A stretch of 64,000 nt of DNA from Thermoflavimicrobium dichotomicum. GTDB lineage: Bacteria > Bacillota > Bacilli > Thermoactinomycetales > Thermoactinomycetaceae. The translations under genes and the position numbers were made by a program. Of this stretch, positions 33,119-41,397 are shown in pieces. Location of the stretch: NCBI RefSeq assembly GCF_900114055.1, contig NZ_FORR01000017.1, positions 1 to 64,000 on the forward strand, in the 5' to 3' direction. Every line of letters starts with the position of its first letter. The first letter of the stretch is position 1. Below the pieces are notes generated by a model. The model had not been told where the DNA came from. It searched no databases and saw nothing but the letters and a program-made list of their open reading frames with translations.

Positions 33119-33670
33119 ATGAACATTCAGTTGCATCGGGTTTTGCTCAGTTTGCTTGTCACGCTGTCTATATTGTTTGGGGGTTTTTTTGCTTATCAAA
33201 CATTTTATATAAAACGTTCCATTCAACAATCTGTTCAAAAAACCCCACATGTAACGATTGAAAAGCTGGAGGTTAGCCCAAAAGAGGTTCAGCTTCAGTT
33301 AAAAATAGATCAACAGTTCCCGGTTCATTCGATGTATGTTCCTTTATATCAACGCATTAAATCATATGTGGGAAATCGGGAGCTCCGCCTGCAAATCCAG
33401 GATCAACCTGATCATGAGTTGCAGCAAGCATGGAGCCAAATGCTTTTTGGTATCCGTGAAGGATTGGCTCAACAACGTTATACCCAAGTGCTTCATACGG
33501 TTGAAAAAGTGGCAGAGAATCAACAAATTGATTATCAAGTCAACATGGATCAACAGTATTTATATGTACATTTGCGAAAGGGAAATCACTTTTTAACAAA
33601 AGTAATCTCGCTTGATCAGGAATCAAGAGCGATGAATAAAGCAGGAAGCGAGGTGAAAAATATTGGGTAA
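33119..33670 (+). CDS. Hypothetical membrane-anchored protein, partner of the FtsH-like protease
   Basis: A 183-residue protein with one N-terminal hydrophobic helix (LLSLLVTLSILFGGFFAY) and an extracytoplasmic or cytoplasmic domain rich in Gln and beta strands. ATG at 33119 follows AAAGGAGG. Its last eight bases overlap the start of the AAA protease gene, so the two are translationally coupled. No family recognised. Since the protease lacks the usual extracytoplasmic domain, this protein may serve as its sensor or substrate adaptor; that is inference. Confidence 0.75.
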   Translation: MNIQLHRVLLSLLVTLSILFGGFFAYQTFYIKRSIQQSVQKTPHVTIEKLEVSPKEVQLQLKIDQQFPVHSMYVPLYQRIKSYVGNRELRLQIQDQPDHELQQAWSQMLFGIREGLAQQRYTQVLHTVEKVAENQQIDYQVNMDQQYLYVHLRKGNHFLTKVISLDQESRAMNKAGSEVKNIG

Positions 33671-35141
33671 AGAATGGATTATCGGCGCTGCTGCAGCTGT
33701 AGGGATATTCAGTATATTTTTGGGAGTCGATCCATTACCGATCCTGTTTTTGATGATCGTGGGAATGGCCGGGTATATTTACTCTCAGCGTTTCCAACAT
33801 TTCAATAAGAATTATGCGCATGCAACAGGTTCCATTCCCAATGTAAGCTTTGAAGAAATTGGCGGGCAAGAGCAAGCAAAGAAAGAATTAAAGGAAGCCT
33901 TGGATTTTCTCATTCATCGTGAACAGATTTCATATTATGGCATTCGTCCGATTAAAGGAATTTTGCTTTCCGGACCACCCGGAACAGGAAAAACATTGAT
34001 GGCGAAAGCGGCAGCCCATTACACTAATTCGATTTTTGTCAGTGCTTCTGGAAGTGAGTTTGTGGAGAAATATGTGGGAATTGGTGCTCAACGGATTCGT
34101 GAACTGTTTCAGCATGCACGCAAGCAGGCGAAAAAACAGCAAAAATCGAGTGCAATTGTCTTTATTGATGAAATCGATGTCATCGGTGGGAAAAGAGAAG
34201 GATCCCAGCATAAAGAATACGATCAAACATTAAATCAACTATTGACAGAAATGGATGGAATCACGACTGACCAAGACGTGTTTGTTTTGGTAATAGCCGC
34301 AACGAACCGAAAAGATATGTTGGATTCAGCGCTTTTACGACCTGGACGATTTGACCGGCATATTACCGTCAATCTACCTGACAAGAAAGCAAGAAAACAG
34401 ATTTTGGAATTGCATATACGAAATAAACCTTTAGCGGAAGATGTGAATATTGAGCAGATCGCAAAGGAAACGTTTGGTTTTTCTGGAGCCCAGCTGGAGA
34501 GTTTAACCAACGAAGCGGCCATCTATGCGATGCGGGAGAAGAAAAAGAAAATCGAGCACAGGCACTTTTCTCTTGCGATCGATAAAGTGATGATGGGGGA
34601 AAAAATCGACCGTGATACCACCCAGGAGGAAAAAGAAAGAATTGCAATCCATGAGTTAGGACATGCCATTGTGGCTGAATGTGTCCGTCCCGGATCTGTA
34701 TCTCAGGTTTCCCTTACACCGCGTGGTCAAGCTTTAGGGTATGTTCGCCATCATCCAGAACAGGATCGCTATTTATATACCCGTAAGCATATGGAAGAGC
34801 AAATGATGATTTGCCTGGCGGGAGCCGCTGCCGAAGAACTGGTCTGCGGTCAGCGTAGCACTGGAGCACGAAATGACTATGAACAGGCTTATCAATATGT
34901 TCGTACGTTGATTGAATCGGGTTTATCCGAATTAGGAATAGTAAATCCTGATCTAATAGGTAAGGATAAGATACAGGATGAAGCTTTAAGGATCTTGGAG
35001 CAACTTTATAAAGAGACATTAAAGCAGTTATTCCAATATCGATGGATATTTGCTGATTGTCTTAAAATTCTTTTGCAGGATGAAGTTTTATCAGGAGATC
35101 AATTCCGGAAAATGATGAAACCATATCAAAATGCCTCATAA
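33663..35141 (+). CDS. Membrane AAA+ zinc metalloprotease, FtsH-like and short
   Basis: A 492-residue protein, shorter than FtsH (about 640). Two close hydrophobic segments (residues 5-40) leave almost no loop between them, so the FtsH extracellular domain is absent. The AAA module has Walker A GPPGTGKT (about 104-111), Walker B AIVFIDEID, and arginine fingers in RPGRFDR. The protease has the zinc motif HELGH (H330, E331, H334) and NDYEQA for the third ligand. The C terminus is short with no glutamine-rich tail. TTG start inside the preceding gene. Likely degrades membrane proteins. Confidence 0.88.
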   Translation: MGKEWIIGAAAAVGIFSIFLGVDPLPILFLMIVGMAGYIYSQRFQHFNKNYAHATGSIPNVSFEEIGGQEQAKKELKEALDFLIHREQISYYGIRPIKGILLSGPPGTGKTLMAKAAAHYTNSIFVSASGSEFVEKYVGIGAQRIRELFQHARKQAKKQQKSSAIVFIDEIDVIGGKREGSQHKEYDQTLNQLLTEMDGITTDQDVFVLVIAATNRKDMLDSALLRPGRFDRHITVNLPDKKARKQILELHIRNKPLAEDVNIEQIAKETFGFSGAQLESLTNEAAIYAMREKKKKIEHRHFSLAIDKVMMGEKIDRDTTQEEKERIAIHELGHAIVAECVRPGSVSQVSLTPRGQALGYVRHHPEQDRYLYTRKHMEEQMMICLAGAAAEELVCGQRSTGARNDYEQAYQYVRTLIESGLSELGIVNPDLIGKDKIQDEALRILEQLYKETLKQLFQYRWIFADCLKILLQDEVLSGDQFRKMMKPYQNAS

Positions 35142-35165
35142 CTTAGTGTTGGAGGGGTGCTCGCT

Positions 35166-36047
35166 GTGCCAGGCATAGAGCAGATTGTAGTAATCGGTGG
35201 AGGTACGATGGGACAAGGCATTGCAGAGTTTTTTGCCTCAAAGGGATTGGATACGACCATTTTGGAAAAAACAGCTGAACTGGCAGAAAAAGCGAAACAA
35301 CAGATCGAGTTAAGTTTGGCGAAAAAACTGTCAAAATGGGCGATTACGCTAGCAGAAAAAAAATTGATTTTATCCCGGCTTCACTTTACGAACGAAACAG
35401 GCGTATTGAAACAGGCGGACTTGGTCATTGAAGCAGTAACAGAAGATTTGGAGATTAAAAAAGAAGTATTTCGTATTTGTGATCAGTTATGCCAAACAGA
35501 TGTCATATTAGCGAGCAATACTTCGACGTTAAGCTTGACAGAAATTGCAGCTGTGATAAAACGCCCTGAACGAGTGATTGGGATCCATTTTGTCCACCCC
35601 GTAACCAAAACGCCTTTGGTGGAAGTGATCAGGGGACTCAAGACATCACAGGAAACCGTCCAGGAGATTAAGAAATTGCTAAAAAGAATAGAACTTTCCG
35701 TTGTGGAAGTGTATGAGTCCCCTGGTTTTGTCACGACAAGGCTTATTTGTTTACTGATCAATGAAGCACTCTATACATTGATGGAAGGAGTAGCCAGTGC
35801 GAAAGATATCGATCAAGCCATGCGAATCGGCTATCACTTTGAAAAAGGACCATTAGAAATGGCTGATCGTTTTGGGCTCGACTACGTTCTATTCTCTCTG
35901 GAAAAGTTGTATCGCGAATTTGGTGATACCAAGTTCCGACCGGCCCCTTTGCTCAAACAAATGGTTAGAGCAGGTCATTTGGGTGTCAAAACAGGAGAAG
36001 GATTTTTTCATTATGACGAAGATGGAGATCGTTTGGATATAGGTTAA
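35166..36047 (+). CDS. 3-hydroxyacyl-CoA (3-hydroxybutyryl-CoA) dehydrogenase
   Basis: A 293-residue NAD-dependent enzyme of normal length: Rossmann motif VIGGGTMGQGIAEFF, NTSTLSLTEIA, the catalytic histidine in RVIGIHFVHPV and the C-terminal domain EKGPLEMADRFGLD with HLGVKTGEGFFHY. It oxidises 3-hydroxyacyl-CoA to 3-oxoacyl-CoA in the cytosol (beta-oxidation or butyrate metabolism). GTG at 35166 follows GGAGGGG; GTG at 35157 overlaps that site. No thiolase or crotonase is adjacent. Confidence 0.88.
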   Translation: MPGIEQIVVIGGGTMGQGIAEFFASKGLDTTILEKTAELAEKAKQQIELSLAKKLSKWAITLAEKKLILSRLHFTNETGVLKQADLVIEAVTEDLEIKKEVFRICDQLCQTDVILASNTSTLSLTEIAAVIKRPERVIGIHFVHPVTKTPLVEVIRGLKTSQETVQEIKKLLKRIELSVVEVYESPGFVTTRLICLLINEALYTLMEGVASAKDIDQAMRIGYHFEKGPLEMADRFGLDYVLFSLEKLYREFGDTKFRPAPLLKQMVRAGHLGVKTGEGFFHYDEDGDRLDIG

Positions 36048-36074
36048 AAGAGAAATAAATGAAGGTCAAGCATG

Positions 36075-36120
36075 CAACCTGGTCAATGATTGTCTGGATC
36101 ATTCAGATCAGGTTGTTATT
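36075..36120 (+). terminator. Terminator-like hairpin before ackA
   Basis: CAACCTG (36075-36081) pairs with CAGGTTG (36109-36115) and the inner arms AATGAT/ATCATT also pair; TTATTTAT follows. It would separate the dehydrogenase and acetate kinase transcripts. Confidence 0.6.
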
Positions 36121-36205
36121 TATCATCGAGAATGGTCGGTTCAGGCTGTGATGGAGAAAGATTTTTCGATTAAGGACCCTTTTTGAGAGGATGTGCTTGT
36201 TAGGC

Positions 36206-37414
36206 ATGAAGGTTTTGATCATTAATTGTGGCAGTTCATCGATTAAATATGAACTGTTTGAGATGACAACCGAATCTGTATTGGCAGAGGGAGTTGTTGA
36301 ACGTATTGGTACAGATAGCGCCATTATCAAACTCCGTGTAACAGGTCGAGACCCGTTGGTGCAAACATCGGAGATATTGGATCATCAAGTGGGATTGAGT
36401 CGTGTTCTGTCTTTATTGATGAGCAGGGAACAAGGCGTGATTCAAAGTGCAGAAGAAGTAAAAGCAGTTGGTCATCGCGTGGTGCATGGTGGAGAGTATT
36501 TTTCGGAGGCAGTCATTATCGATCCAAAAGTTCGGCAAGCAATTCGTCAAACCATTGATCTGGCACCTTTACATAATTTGCCAAATCTCCTGGGGATTGA
36601 TGCAGCCCAAAGTCAGTTGCCCCAAGCTGTTCATGTAGCTGTTTTCGACACGGCTTTTCACCAAACGATGCCCACTTATGCCTATATGTATCCATTACCC
36701 CGTGTATTGTATGAGAAATATAAAATTCGCCGTTATGGCTTTCATGGTACCTCTCACAAATATGTAAGTCAAAGAGCTGCCGCCTTTTTGAAAAGGCCCA
36801 TCGAAGAATTGAAAATCATCTCCTGTCATATTGGCAATGGTGCCAGCGTCGCAGCGATCAGGCAAGGGAAGTCGGTGGATACGAGTATGGGCATGACTCC
36901 TTTGGAAGGATTAATGATGGGAACACGCTGTGGTGACATTGATCCTGCCATTGTTCCTTATGTCATGGCTCGGGAAGAATTGACTTTGGCTGAAGTGAAA
37001 TCGATGATGAATAAACATAGCGGACTTTTGGGGATTTCAGGTCTTTCAGAAGATATGCGAGTGATTGAAGAGGCAGCAGAACAGGGTCATGCACAGGCAA
37101 AACTGGCGTTAGATATGTATGTATATAAGATCAGAAAAGTGATTGGCTCCTATGTCGCAGCAATGAATGGAATGGATGTATTGATTTTTACAGCGGGAGT
37201 CGGGGAGAATTCATCACTGGTGCGAGAGAGGGTTTGTAAAAATCTGACCTGTTTTGGGATCGAGTTGGATGATGGGCAAAATCAGCTGCGACGAAAAGAA
37301 GAAAGGCGAATCAGTACCTCTTCGTCAAAAGTGGAAGTACTGGTCATCCCGACGAATGAAGAGTTGATGATTGCCCGTGAGGCAAAAAAGCTGGTGGAAA
37401 AAATCTCATTGTGA
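36206..37414 (+). CDS. ackA: Acetate kinase
   Basis: A 402-residue kinase interconverting acetate and acetyl phosphate. Signature parts: VLIINCGSSSIKYELF, VGHRVVHGGEYF, HNLPNLLGI, VFDTAFHQTMP, YGFHGTSHKYV, CHIGNGASVAAI, TSMGMTPLEGLMMGTRCGDIDP and FTAGVGENS. ATG at 36206 gives the usual N terminus; TTG at 36197 has better spacing from GAGAGG, so the start is uncertain by three residues. Phosphotransacetylase is not in the window. Confidence 0.94.
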   Translation: MKVLIINCGSSSIKYELFEMTTESVLAEGVVERIGTDSAIIKLRVTGRDPLVQTSEILDHQVGLSRVLSLLMSREQGVIQSAEEVKAVGHRVVHGGEYFSEAVIIDPKVRQAIRQTIDLAPLHNLPNLLGIDAAQSQLPQAVHVAVFDTAFHQTMPTYAYMYPLPRVLYEKYKIRRYGFHGTSHKYVSQRAAAFLKRPIEELKIISCHIGNGASVAAIRQGKSVDTSMGMTPLEGLMMGTRCGDIDPAIVPYVMAREELTLAEVKSMMNKHSGLLGISGLSEDMRVIEEAAEQGHAQAKLALDMYVYKIRKVIGSYVAAMNGMDVLIFTAGVGENSSLVRERVCKNLTCFGIELDDGQNQLRRKEERRISTSSSKVEVLVIPTNEELMIAREAKKLVEKISL

Positions 37415-37459
37415 TATGATGAACTTATTAGAAAAAAGAGTTTGGGGAGGAACCCATGC

Positions 37460-38644
37460 ATGAAATTGTCTAAGCGAGTTCAACAACTTTCACCTTCACC
37501 GACTCTCGCCATTACTGCGACAGCGAAAGCACTGAAACAGCAGGGACAAGACGTAATTGGCCTGGGAGCAGGTGAACCAGACTTTAATACCCCTGAACAT
37601 ATTTTACAAGCTGCAAAAGAAGCGATGGATCAAGGACATACGAAGTACACCGCTTCTGGTGGAATTCCAGAATTAAAAGAAGCGATTATCCAAAAGTTGA
37701 AGAGGGATAATCAATTAGAATATCAATCCAACCAAATTACAGTAGCGGTTGGGGCCAAGCATGCATTATATAATTTGTTCCAGGCAATCCTGGATCCAGG
37801 CGATGAAGTGATTATTCCTGCGCCGTACTGGGTCAGTTACATAGAGCAAGTAAAATTGGCAGGTGGCGTACCTGTTATTGTGAATGGAAAAGAAGAGAAT
37901 TCGTTTAAAATAACCCCTGAACAATTAAAAGAAGCGATCTCTGATCGTACGAAAGCGGTCTTGATCAATAGCCCTTCCAATCCAACAGGCATGCTGTATG
38001 ATAAAGAAGAACTGAAGGCATTGGGACAAATAGCGGTTGATCATGACCTTTTCATCGTTTCGGATGAAATCTATGAGCATCTCATTTATGATGAGGGCAT
38101 TCAGCATGTTAGCATTGCCAGTTTAGGACCGGAATTTTATAAAAGAACCATTATTATCAATGGGGTATCCAAAACCTATTCCATGACCGGTTGGCGGATT
38201 GGTTTTGCAGCAGGAGCGCCTGAAATCATTAAGGCTATGACTGATTTGGCCAGCCATAGTACTTCTAACCCCACTTCGATTGCACAATATGCGGCGATTG
38301 CTGCTCTCAATGGCTCACATGAGCCTGTTGAAGAGATGAAAAAAGCGTTCAAAGAGCGTCGTGATTATGTTGTCAAGCGTTTAAATGCGATTCCTGGTTT
38401 TAAATGCCTCAAACCGGCTGGCGCGTTTTATGCGTTTGTCAATATTCGGGAAGCACTTGATCAGTCGGGTAAATATCAGACCCCCGATGAATGGGCAAAA
38501 GCTTTATTGGAAAAAGAACTGGTCGCTGTTGTACCAGGCTCAGGCTTTGGATCCAATGACCACATTCGTATTTCTTATGCAACGTCGATGGAACAGCTGG
38601 AAAGAGCACTGGATCGAATCGAACGTTTTGTGAAATCAAATTAA
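37460..38644 (+). CDS. aspB: Aspartate aminotransferase, AspB type
   Basis: A 394-residue class I PLP enzyme, close in length to B. subtilis AspB (393). It shows SPTLAITATAKALK, LGAGEPDFNTPEHI, YTASGGIPELKEAI, PAPYWVSY, NSPSNPTGMLY, DEIYEHLIYD and the PLP lysine in NGVSKTYSMTGWRIGF. Converts aspartate and 2-oxoglutarate to oxaloacetate and glutamate. ATG at 37460 follows GGGGAGG. Begins 45 bases after ackA and may share its transcript. Confidence 0.93.
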   Translation: MKLSKRVQQLSPSPTLAITATAKALKQQGQDVIGLGAGEPDFNTPEHILQAAKEAMDQGHTKYTASGGIPELKEAIIQKLKRDNQLEYQSNQITVAVGAKHALYNLFQAILDPGDEVIIPAPYWVSYIEQVKLAGGVPVIVNGKEENSFKITPEQLKEAISDRTKAVLINSPSNPTGMLYDKEELKALGQIAVDHDLFIVSDEIYEHLIYDEGIQHVSIASLGPEFYKRTIIINGVSKTYSMTGWRIGFAAGAPEIIKAMTDLASHSTSNPTSIAQYAAIAALNGSHEPVEEMKKAFKERRDYVVKRLNAIPGFKCLKPAGAFYAFVNIREALDQSGKYQTPDEWAKALLEKELVAVVPGSGFGSNDHIRISYATSMEQLERALDRIERFVKSN

Positions 38645-38653
38645 GAAGACAAA

Positions 38654-38690
38654 CGCCGAACACTTTTACAGTTGTTCGGCGTGATTTTTT
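38654..38690 (+). terminator. Rho-independent terminator of aspB
   Basis: CGCCGAACA (38654-38662) pairs exactly with TGTTCGGCG (38673-38681), then TGATTTTTT. It touches the end of the convergent His-rich gene. Confidence 0.9.
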
Positions 38691-38695
38691 GCTCA

Positions 38696-38935
38696 TTAAG
38701 CTTCAGAGCTTCCGAATGCCTGGGGATACATATGTGGACTGCTAGAACTTTCCATTTCCCCATGGAGAAAATGATGAGGATGATGGTGACGGCGATGAGG
38801 GTGATGATGTTTCATGATATGTTTCAAAATTTTGTAGGTCTTTTTGGCATGACAATAAGCCATTTCTATTTCTCTGCGAGGAACATGATAAGCTGGGTCT
38901 ATGAGACCATGGTGCGGACAGTGGCGATGTTCCAT
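38696..38935 (-). CDS. Histidine-rich small protein
   Basis: A 79-residue protein with 18 histidines (23%), mostly in a central run (KHIMKHHHPHRRHHHPHHFLHG) and an N-terminal HRHCPHH, plus two cysteines. The ATG is preceded by AAGGAGGG, an excellent site, so it is very likely expressed. No signal peptide or membrane segment. Such proteins bind nickel, zinc or copper, or belong to the spore coat; neither can be decided here. Confidence 0.7.
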   Translation of the reverse strand: MEHRHCPHHGLIDPAYHVPRREIEMAYCHAKKTYKILKHIMKHHHPHRRHHHPHHFLHGEMESSSSPHMYPQAFGSSEA

Positions 38936-39087
38936 TTTTTTCCCTCCTTGTTTTTGTACTTACATCGATATCATATGAACAAACATGGATCAGGGTATTA
39001 GGGCAAATGACACATTTTTGGAGAAAAAGTCATGGCTCCTAAAAAAAATCCCCCAACGATGAATGTTGGAGGAAAGTAGATGTAAGT

Positions 39088-39714
39088 TTATACCACTTCC
39101 CGAATTAAGCTGATGACTTTGCCGAGAATCGTTACCTGTGGTAGTAAAATGGGCTCGAGTTGATCGTTTTCCGGTTGTAGACGGATGTGATCTGCTTCTT
39201 TATAAAAACGTTTGACGGTTGCTTCACCTTCTGGAGTCATGGCTACGACAATGTCCCCATTGTCGGCTGTTTGCTGTTGTCTGACAACGACATAGTCACC
39301 ATCGTAAATACCTGCGTTGATCATGCTATCTCCCTGAACGGACAGCAGAAAGACTGTTTGGTCATCTCCGACCAGACGACGAGGAAGTGGATAATATTCC
39401 TCGATATTTTCTACAGCAGTGATTGGTTCCCCTGCAGTTACTTTTCCAACGAGTGGTACCATAACTGTATCGATATGGGGCTTTTCCGGTTCGCCATTCG
39501 AACGTTTCAGGATTTCGATCGCTCTGGGCTTTGTAGGATCACGACGGATATACCCCTTTTTTTCCAATCGAGCCAAATGTCCGTGTACAGTTGAGCTGGA
39601 AGCGAGGCCGACTGCTTCTCCAATTTCTCTGACGGATGGCGGATATCCTTTTTCGCGTACTTCTTTTTCTATGTAGTCTAAAATGGATTTTTGCCGCGGT
39701 GAAAGCTTGCTCAT
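39088..39714 (-). CDS. lexA: LexA SOS repressor
   Basis: A 208-residue repressor with the N-terminal winged helix ([11 protein letters not shown] ... [22 protein letters not shown]) and the autocleavage domain: cut site A94-G95 (VTAGEP), catalytic S130 (GDSM) and K168 (ATVKR). Damaged DNA activates RecA, which triggers self-cleavage and SOS induction. ATG at 39714 follows AAAGGAGATGA; the ATG at 39723 lies within that site. Its own promoter carries a LexA box. Confidence 0.96.
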   Translation of the reverse strand: MSKLSPRQKSILDYIEKEVREKGYPPSVREIGEAVGLASSSTVHGHLARLEKKGYIRRDPTKPRAIEILKRSNGEPEKPHIDTVMVPLVGKVTAGEPITAVENIEEYYPLPRRLVGDDQTVFLLSVQGDSMINAGIYDGDYVVVRQQQTADNGDIVVAMTPEGEATVKRFYKEADHIRLQPENDQLEPILLPQVTILGKVISLIREVV

Positions 39715-39786
39715 TCTTCTCATCTCCTTTCTTTATCTATCCGCATGAAGTGATACCGTTTTCCCGATAAATACTCACTTAATTTC

Positions 39787-39826
39787 AGTATACATGATGT
39801 AACAATAAATGACAAACGTTAGTTCG
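39787..39826 (-). promoter_or_regulatory. lexA promoter with LexA box
   Basis: On the minus strand, TTGTCA (39815-39810), a 17-base spacer and TATACT (39792-39787). CGAACTAACGTTTG (39826-39813) overlaps the -35 and matches the Gram-positive SOS box CGAAC-N4-GTTCG with one T-for-C change. This shows lexA autoregulation. Confidence 0.88.
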
Positions 39827-39853
39827 ATTTATTGAAAAAATAATGAATTACAC

Positions 39854-39878
39854 AACCAGTTTGTTGACAAAGTATTCA
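39854..39878 (-). repeat. Possible solo end of the palindromic element
   Basis: GTTTGTTGACAAAGTATTC matches the reverse complement of the element's right end (GGATACTTTGTTAAC at trxB). No partner end is seen nearby, so it may be chance or a decayed remnant. Confidence 0.35.
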
Positions 39879-39884
39879 TCCCGC

Positions 39885-40961
39885 TTAAATGAGCTTTTCC
39901 AGGCGATCCAATGCCTGGTCTTTTTCGGTGTTGATCACGTGGGTGTAAATTTGTGTTGTCTGAATACTGGAGTGACCTAAAATTTCCTGTACGACCCGCA
40001 AATTTTCTCCGTTGGCGAGAAGCAAAGTAGCGAGTGTATGACGCAATTTATGTGGAGAGATGGCCGCTGCTTTTGGCGGTAAATTGGCTTCACGCACATA
40101 TTTTTTAACTACTTCAGAAACAGCCTTGCGACTGATGCGCCCAAGATTCTTGTTCAGGAATAGAGCGTCTTGGTGTTTTGTATCATGGGGCGTAGGGCGT
40201 TGTTTCAGATATTCTTGTAAAGCCTCTACCGTTTTGTTATTGAGTTTCAGTATTCTCTCTTTTCCACCCTTTCCAATGATCATGACACGAATGAGATCGC
40301 CATCAGTTTGAATGCTGTTTATATTGAGGTTAATTAACTCAGATACCCGCATCCCCGTATTCAACAACATGAGGATGATGGCCAAATCACGTGCTTCCAG
40401 CCAGTTTTTTCGCTTTTTCTTTTCGTGGTATGTACTGATTGCCTGAATCAGCCGCAACGCCTCTTCTCGAGTTAGAAAAACGGGAACTTTTTGTCGAGAA
40501 CGAGAACGTAACGTGGCATCTTCATATTCTTCCATTGGATCACGGTCCAGGACATGGGTTTTCACCAAATAACGAAAGAGAGAGCGGAGTGAAGCGCGTT
40601 TTCTTTGTTTTCCGCTACGGGAGTTTTCACGAAAATGTTTGCGCTCAATCCATTCTTCTCTTTTTTCTCCGGTTTGAGGATCGACTTTGGTCAGTTTGAC
40701 ATAGACACTGCGTTCATACCCATTTTCGATATATCGGAAAAAGCGTTTGATCAGGATCGGATCCACTTGCTCAATGGTTTTGTTCCGGGACTGAAGGAAG
40801 TCAAAAAACAGAGCAAAGTCATAAGCATAATTGGCGATCGTTTGTAAAGATCGATCCGCGCTAATCATTTCCAGGAAAAATTCTTGGACTTCTTCTGGAA
40901 ATTTGCTGACGATTCGGTTGATATTTTCGGGTAGACGCCGCGAAACAATGGGTGTGTCCAA
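39885..40961 (-). CDS. Tyrosine recombinase, XerC/XerD-like
   Basis: A 358-residue site-specific recombinase, longer than XerC/D (about 300). SAM-like N-terminal domain (SLQTIANYAYDFALFFDFLQ) with a basic insert around ERKHFRENSRSGKQRKRAS. Catalytic residues are visible: R in TGMRVSEL, H-x-x-R in SPHKLRHTLAT, H in LGHSSIQTT and the nucleophile in QIYTHV. TTG start at 40961 follows AAGGAGAGGAAA. Upstream of and co-oriented with lexA. No attachment sites or phage genes nearby, so a chromosomal role is more likely than a prophage integrase. Confidence 0.88.
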   Translation of the reverse strand: MDTPIVSRRLPENINRIVSKFPEEVQEFFLEMISADRSLQTIANYAYDFALFFDFLQSRNKTIEQVDPILIKRFFRYIENGYERSVYVKLTKVDPQTGEKREEWIERKHFRENSRSGKQRKRASLRSLFRYLVKTHVLDRDPMEEYEDATLRSRSRQKVPVFLTREEALRLIQAISTYHEKKKRKNWLEARDLAIILMLLNTGMRVSELINLNINSIQTDGDLIRVMIIGKGGKERILKLNNKTVEALQEYLKQRPTPHDTKHQDALFLNKNLGRISRKAVSEVVKKYVREANLPPKAAAISPHKLRHTLATLLLANGENLRVVQEILGHSSIQTTQIYTHVINTEKDQALDRLEKLI

Positions 40962-41205
40962 TTATTTCCTCTCCTTTCATTCTTATTGTATTTCTTCTCT
41001 ATTTCATATTTCCAGAGTTAAAAACAGCCTCAAAGTATATCATACGATCCAAGAGAAATTCTTTCATAATAGGTAACCAAATAAATTGACATACTTTTGT
41101 TGATTGCTTTATTATATTTCTAAATCAAAATAATCCCTATTAAAAGAAGAAAGGGAAAAGGAGATGAATTAAGTTATCCTGAAAAAATGGATACCTTTCT
41201 CTCGC

Positions 41206-41232
41206 GCTTCGGGCTGGGTTCCTTCCTCCGTG
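41206..41232. repeat. Fragment of the second hairpin repeat family
   Basis: GCTTCGGGCTGGGTTCC then TTCCTCCGTG matches the reverse complement of 4276-4300 with two or three differences. Only one arm is present here, next to a deleted copy of the first repeat family. Confidence 0.55.
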
Positions 41233-41253
41233 TTGCCCGGCAACATGAGGGTC

Positions 41254-41291
41254 TGTTGATAAACATGCATATAACAGAAACGGTGTCAACA
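41254..41291. repeat. Internally deleted palindromic element with both ends
   Basis: TGTTGATAAACA at one end and TGTCAACA at the other are kept, with only CATATAACAGAAACGG of the right arm between them. This is the pattern expected when a MITE-like element loses its centre. Confidence 0.65.
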
Positions 41292-41359
41292 AACTATGAG
41301 TTTTAATTTTTATAGTTAGCGTTTCTATTGTTTAGCTGACTTTTTTTTAAAATCCATTT

Positions 41360-41378
41360 GTTAGTTATATTAACTAAC
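41360..41378. promoter_or_regulatory. Operator of the ROK repressor (palindrome)
   Basis: GTTAGTTATATTAACTAAC is a perfect palindrome with 8-bp arms around TAT, 20 bases before the ATG at 41398. The TTAGTTA/TAACTAA half sites resemble the XylR/NagC-type operators of ROK repressors, so autoregulation is likely. Confidence 0.65.
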
Positions 41379-41397
41379 TGAAGGAGGTGATAGGAAC

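Noticed and set aside
39885-40961. Prophage or integrative element integrase
   Set aside because: No attachment site repeats, phage or conjugation genes lie within reach on either side.
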